Source: Mugil cephalus (taxonomy: Eukaryota > Chordata > Actinopteri > Mugiliformes > Mugilidae). From it: a stretch of 64,000 nucleotides of DNA. A program made the position numbers and the translations under genes. The notes beneath the pieces are model-generated. The model ran no database searches. It was not told where the DNA came from and saw nothing but the letters and a program-made list of their open reading frames with translations. Where the stretch lies: NCBI RefSeq assembly GCF_022458985.1, contig NC_061782.1, positions 6,217,672 to 6,281,671 on the forward strand, read 5' to 3'. Every line of letters starts with the position of its first letter. Within the stretch, counting starts at the first letter, position 1. Below are positions 60,582 to 64,000 of this stretch, piece by piece.

Positions 60582-62990
60582 TCAGCTCCAGCGGAAGGAC
60601 ACGTGTCGAGGGCGGTCGCCCCCCTCCTTCACCAGTGGCTTGTGGAACTCTCGGCCGGCGCGCGAGTGGATGCTGGCCCAGCAGTACTCGCAGTAGTACT
60701 GCAGGCAGGTGACGTTGGCACAGAAGAAGGGCGCGAACTTCCCGCCGCAGCGCGCCCCCTGGCACTCGTCGCACATCTGGTCGTCCAGGACGTACGGCTT
60801 CACCTCCACCTGGGAAGAAAGAGAACGGAATGAGAATGATTCAATCATTCCTGTTCGGAAACACGCATGTGCTTGAGTGCAGTCATCTCCTTTGATGTGA
60901 TGACCCTTTTATGTGGATTCATCCCTAAACCTGCACTTTCTGGGTTGTGTCATCATAACATATGAGAAACATGAGAAAAGGGGTCTCCAGATGTCGGCTT
61001 TGTGGCATATTCTGCAATGACAGCCATCAGCACCCCCTGTGAAGGTTTTAGTCAGGACGCTTGTAAACAGATCTAGTGTGTACGCCTCTGCCTGTTCCCA
61101 CCCCCAGAACCTAGCATCCCTGCTGAAGGTCCAAATTTGTCCTTCTTCTTTGTGAATCCAGGACCAGATCAAGGCAGGCAGGCAGTTTCTCTCCTCGGTC
61201 GCCATGGAGACGCCTCAACGTACGAGGCGGGCAGGGGTGGACGCTACCGTGTCACAGCGTGGTCACAAAATGAAAGGTTATCAAATCCTCCAACAGCAGG
61301 AGACCGTCCTCCTCAGCTGCAGCGCAGAACCCGCAGACGAGAGCAACGGCTCCGCGAGACAAACGAGAAGAAGCGATGCTCGTTTACTAAACACTAATAC
61401 TAAACTAACCAGTGGGAATTAGATTCTGTGTCAAGAGTTGAGGGAATTGTTTAGGCTGAAAAAAAAGGATAAAACCTGCACCAAACGGGCATCATCTACA
61501 ACTCTGAGCCCACGCATCTCAAGAATGTTCCACTTGTGCTCCACTTCCTCTGGTCCGCAGTGAACATGGTCATAAAATCATTTATGGCATCTATTTATAA
61601 CAGAAAACGAAAAAAATAAAAACTTTGCCAGTTAATGGCTCAAAATAAGTTTTCTTCTTCTTCTTCTTCTGCTTCTTCTTCTTCTTTTCAGCATTATTTT
61701 CATTGCCACCCGGTTCCAGTCACAATAAAGACACCCTAAACCCCCACTGAAGATAGATGGTGATAGCTGAGGCGGGGTGGGCTGCCCCGCCCTGCAGAGA
61801 CTCGGCTTTCTGGCTGACAACCAGTCTCTCTTGGTCACAATCTGTCCCGCTGCAATTGGCCGGCGTGACTAAAATAACCGGGCTGCAGCACAGCCTGAGA
61901 GGATATACATGCATAAGGAACTACTATAATTAAACCCTATGTGTCTGCAACTTGAAACATCTGTCGAGACTCCGGCAGCCAAAGGCCAGGGTGATTACAC
62001 AGCCAGGCACGGCCTTCCGTTATTGTAGGCTGCACTGAGCAGCTGGCTGAAAACCCAACTATAATGAGAGCTCTGATACATGGGAGACGACTCGAGCTCA
62101 GAGTTCAGCGCTGCAGTTTTTTTTGCCATAGGAATGACTGCGAGGACCAAACTTGTGGCTCGGGCGCCGCGCGCTTCGAGAGGAGGGGACTGTGTGAACG
62201 GAGCTCGCGAACCCGCTCACCCTTTTGTCGATGTCATTGTGCTGCAGCTGAACGAAGCGAGCGCTGATGGCGGCTATGTAGCTCTGCTGGTTGGAGAAGG
62301 CCACGCGTCCGGCGCCCTTCGGATATTTGAGCTCCGGGTCGGTGTCAATGCCGGCGTAGCAAACCCCTCCGTACAGCCGGTCCATGATCATAGCCAGCTC
62401 CACTGAAGAGAAAGAAGGAAAGGGAAACGTTTATTAGCGTACATATTAAATATGGCATCGCAGTTGGCTTCGTTTGTTTTAATAAACGGGATAATCGGTT
62501 TAACTTTCGTGATAATCTTTTATTAACTGATGTAAAACTCCACCGTGCTCCACTATTCATCTGAGCGGCAGCCTCAAACTGCTGGTATAATTAGCGTGGG
62601 TCACATTGCAGACAAGCCAGCGATGTTTATCCCAAGAACAGAAAGAGTGCGCCTTCCATTACACCATGAATTCTTAACACGATGATCACTTGGCCCGGGT
62701 CCTGGAAACCCAAGCAGAGGATTGCTTTCTCACAGGGAGAACTTTCATTACAGCCTCCGGACTCTGCGCTCCATGCCAGTCGATGTTATGAAGCTAATTT
62801 GGAGACTTATTTGGCCAAAAAAAAAAAAAAAAAAACCCCAAAACAACAGTTTTAATCAATATTAGCCCCAGTTACCTGCACGCAGAGGACGCGGAACCCC
62901 TCCAACAAAGATAGTCTTGCGGGGATCCAGAGGTTGGGAGCCGTCCATGACGAAGTCGCTGTCGCTCAGGTTCCAGGGACGGATCTGGAC
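60582..62990 (-). CDS. cpeb3: cytoplasmic polyadenylation element-binding protein, C-terminal exons (partial)
   Basis: Three terminal exons on the minus strand: 62990-62876, 62402-62221 and 60809-60582. They make 525 nt, 174 residues plus TGA, with phases matching (1, 0). The first gives VQIRPWNLSDSDFVMDGSQP and KTIFVGGVPRPLRA, the linker and start of the second RRM. The second gives GGVCYAGIDTDPELKYPKGA and GRVAFSNQQSYIAAISARFV, the rest of RRM2. The third gives the ZZ-type zinc-binding domain: CDEC, CGGKFAPFFC, CEYCW and H/H ligands, ending FRWS. CPEB2-4 proteins bind U-rich 3' UTR elements, regulate translation and poly(A) tail length, and act in synaptic plasticity. These domains are almost identical in CPEB2, CPEB3 and CPEB4. 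The choice of cpeb3 rests on its position beside btaf1, as on human 10q23. The upstream exons lie right of the window. Confidence 0.9.
60982..62220. other. cpeb3 intron, no other gene seen
   Basis: Intron between the RRM2 and zinc-domain exons (full intron 60810-62220). A (TTC)n tract lies at 61653-61687. Short plus-strand frames near 61140-61420 show no family resemblance. Confidence 0.5.
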
Positions 62991-63284
62991 CTGTAGACGA
63001 CAGACGGTCATTTTTAAGGCTCTGAAACTGTCCAACACAAACTGAAATATCTCAACAATTGTTATTTTTATACTTATTATGGTAGCGCAAACTTGTAGAG
63101 ATATTCCCAGTCCCTACAAATGTCTGGTGATCCACTGTCCACTGAACCTCTACAGATTGCTAATGGAATAAGAAAGCAGCTCGGCTCAAAAGTTCTTTTT
63201 TTCCAAGAAGCATGCTTATAAAAAACGTCATATAAAGGACGTCTCCAACTGCAAACAGGGTTAGAAGTCACTCTGTCCTCTAGA

Positions 63285-63470
63285 GGGTCGCGGGGTACAC
63301 GAGTCTCACTTACACACCTACGACCGATTTCAATTCATCGAGTAAGCTAACGAGCATGTCTCTGGACTGTGGGAGGAAGCCAAACAAGCAAACTTCACAC
63401 AGAGAGGTCCCAGATGATCATTGGGTTTGAATCCAGAACCGTCTCGCTGTACCACCCACATCATACATTA
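63285..63470 (-). repeat. dispersed SINE-like repeat fragment in cpeb3 intron
   Basis: GGACTGTGGGAGGAAGCCAA, CAAACTTCACACAGAGAGG and GGGTTTGAATCCAGAACCG match the reverse complement of the tRNA-headed family at 11905-12122, here including the 'GTGGGAGGAAGCC' middle missing from that copy. Confidence 0.6.
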
Positions 63471-63559
63471 TAGACATAGAGATCCCTTCACGGTTTGTAA
63501 ACAATGTGACATTTTTTGAGGGGCGGGGCTTAACTGGAGGCTAAACATCTCAGAGACTA

Positions 63560-63785
63560 TGTGAACAGATTGTTTTGGCAAAGATGGACGAGGAAAATGC
63601 GTATTTTAGAGAATGTACTAATACATTCACTCCCTGAGACCGTGAGTCTGACTGATGGGACTATATTCACCGACCCCTACACTCTCACTCACTGGATGGA
63701 TGACTTGACCAAAGGAGGACACAGACGGGACGAAGTCTGGTCTGTCTTTATCAACTGAAGCCTCTCCAACAAAGATATTACAAGA
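63560..63785 (+). pseudogene. fragment of a transposon-associated YqaJ/SWIM-type protein gene
   Basis: The plus strand reads MDEENAYFRECTNTF in one frame and then LTDGTIFTDPYTLTHWMDDL with TKGG in another. The 'FTDPYTLT-WMDD-TKW' pattern is one I associate with the N-terminal region of fish proteins that carry SWIM zinc-finger and YqaJ recombinase domains and are spread by transposons. It is antisense to cpeb3, frameshifted and cut short after about 65 codons. The assignment is from memory and tentative. Confidence 0.35.
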
Positions 63786-64000
63786 AGTAAGTGGAACCAC
63801 TGTGGAGGGTAACGTAGTAAATGCAACTTCTGCTTGGACACCCCTGAAACTTAGCTAGTGGTTAGCATTAGCATTAATATGTAACACGAATCCCCAAAAT
63901 AAGAATGAACTTATTTAATGTAACTTCACTCACAATTTATTCTAACCCCTAACGTTATCCAGGCTGAAACTAATGATGCATTACATATTAATCTTATCTG

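Noticed and set aside
60429..60833. 134-codon plus-strand frame over the last cpeb3 exon
   Set aside because: Antisense shadow of the zinc-binding domain exon.
60810..64000. Search for the CPEB3 HDV-like ribozyme
   Set aside because: Known only from an upstream intron of mammalian CPEB3; the introns here are the last two plus part of the next, and no matching double-pseudoknot pattern was seen.
1..64000. CRISPR arrays, bacterial operons, phage or plasmid functions
   Set aside because: The window is spliced vertebrate DNA throughout; the only tandem repeats are microsatellites.

Overview
This window is nuclear DNA from a ray-finned (teleost) fish. The evidence is spliced vertebrate genes with GT-AG introns, many of them 70-200 bp, a dense population of Tc1/mariner-type inverted-repeat elements, LINE 3' tails of the kind common in fish, and long (TG)n tracts. 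No bacterial, viral or plasmid gene is seen. No species is claimed.

Layout. (1) 94-2720, + strand: the last three coding exons of blnk (B-cell linker adaptor), encoding its SH2 domain; the rest lies left of the window. (2) 5224-8249, - strand: znf518a, a C2H2 zinc-finger nuclear protein, here with a 137-bp intron inside its coding region; it is tail-to-tail with blnk. (3) 14063-17307, + strand: complete ccnj (cyclin J), five coding exons, 366 aa, head-to-head with znf518a across about 4.4 kb. (4) 17.4-29.8 kb: an intergenic desert filled with Tc1-like elements, LINE tails and a 126-bp (TG)n tract. (5) 30249-51882, + strand: complete btaf1 (TBP-associated ATPase, Mot1 homologue), which I resolved into 38 coding exons, 1852 aa, with a TATA/CCAAT/YY1-type promoter just upstream. 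(6) 60582-62990, - strand: the last three coding exons of a CPEB-family gene, cpeb3 by synteny, tail-to-tail with btaf1, followed on its transcript by a probable 3' UTR of several kb. The rest of cpeb3 lies right of the window.

The genes do not form one pathway. They are a syntenic segment: BLNK-ZNF518A-CCNJ and BTAF1-CPEB3 are two neighbourhoods on human 10q23-q24, joined directly here. Splice phases were checked exon by exon, and ccnj, btaf1, znf518a and the visible cpeb3 exons all close in frame with no disabling change.

I found no clear previously undescribed multi-gene system. The points most worth a second look are: the znf518a coding intron whose two splice junctions share a near-identical AGGTAAGA-type direct repeat (a possible intron gain by short duplication); a consensus TATA box in the promoter of the gene whose product strips TBP from TATA, plus an out-of-frame uORF that overlaps the btaf1 start; a 90-nt fully open btaf1 intron in the helicase C lobe; a cluster of CPE-like motifs in the probable cpeb3 3' UTR; and nested inverted-repeat elements at 54.1-55.1 kb.
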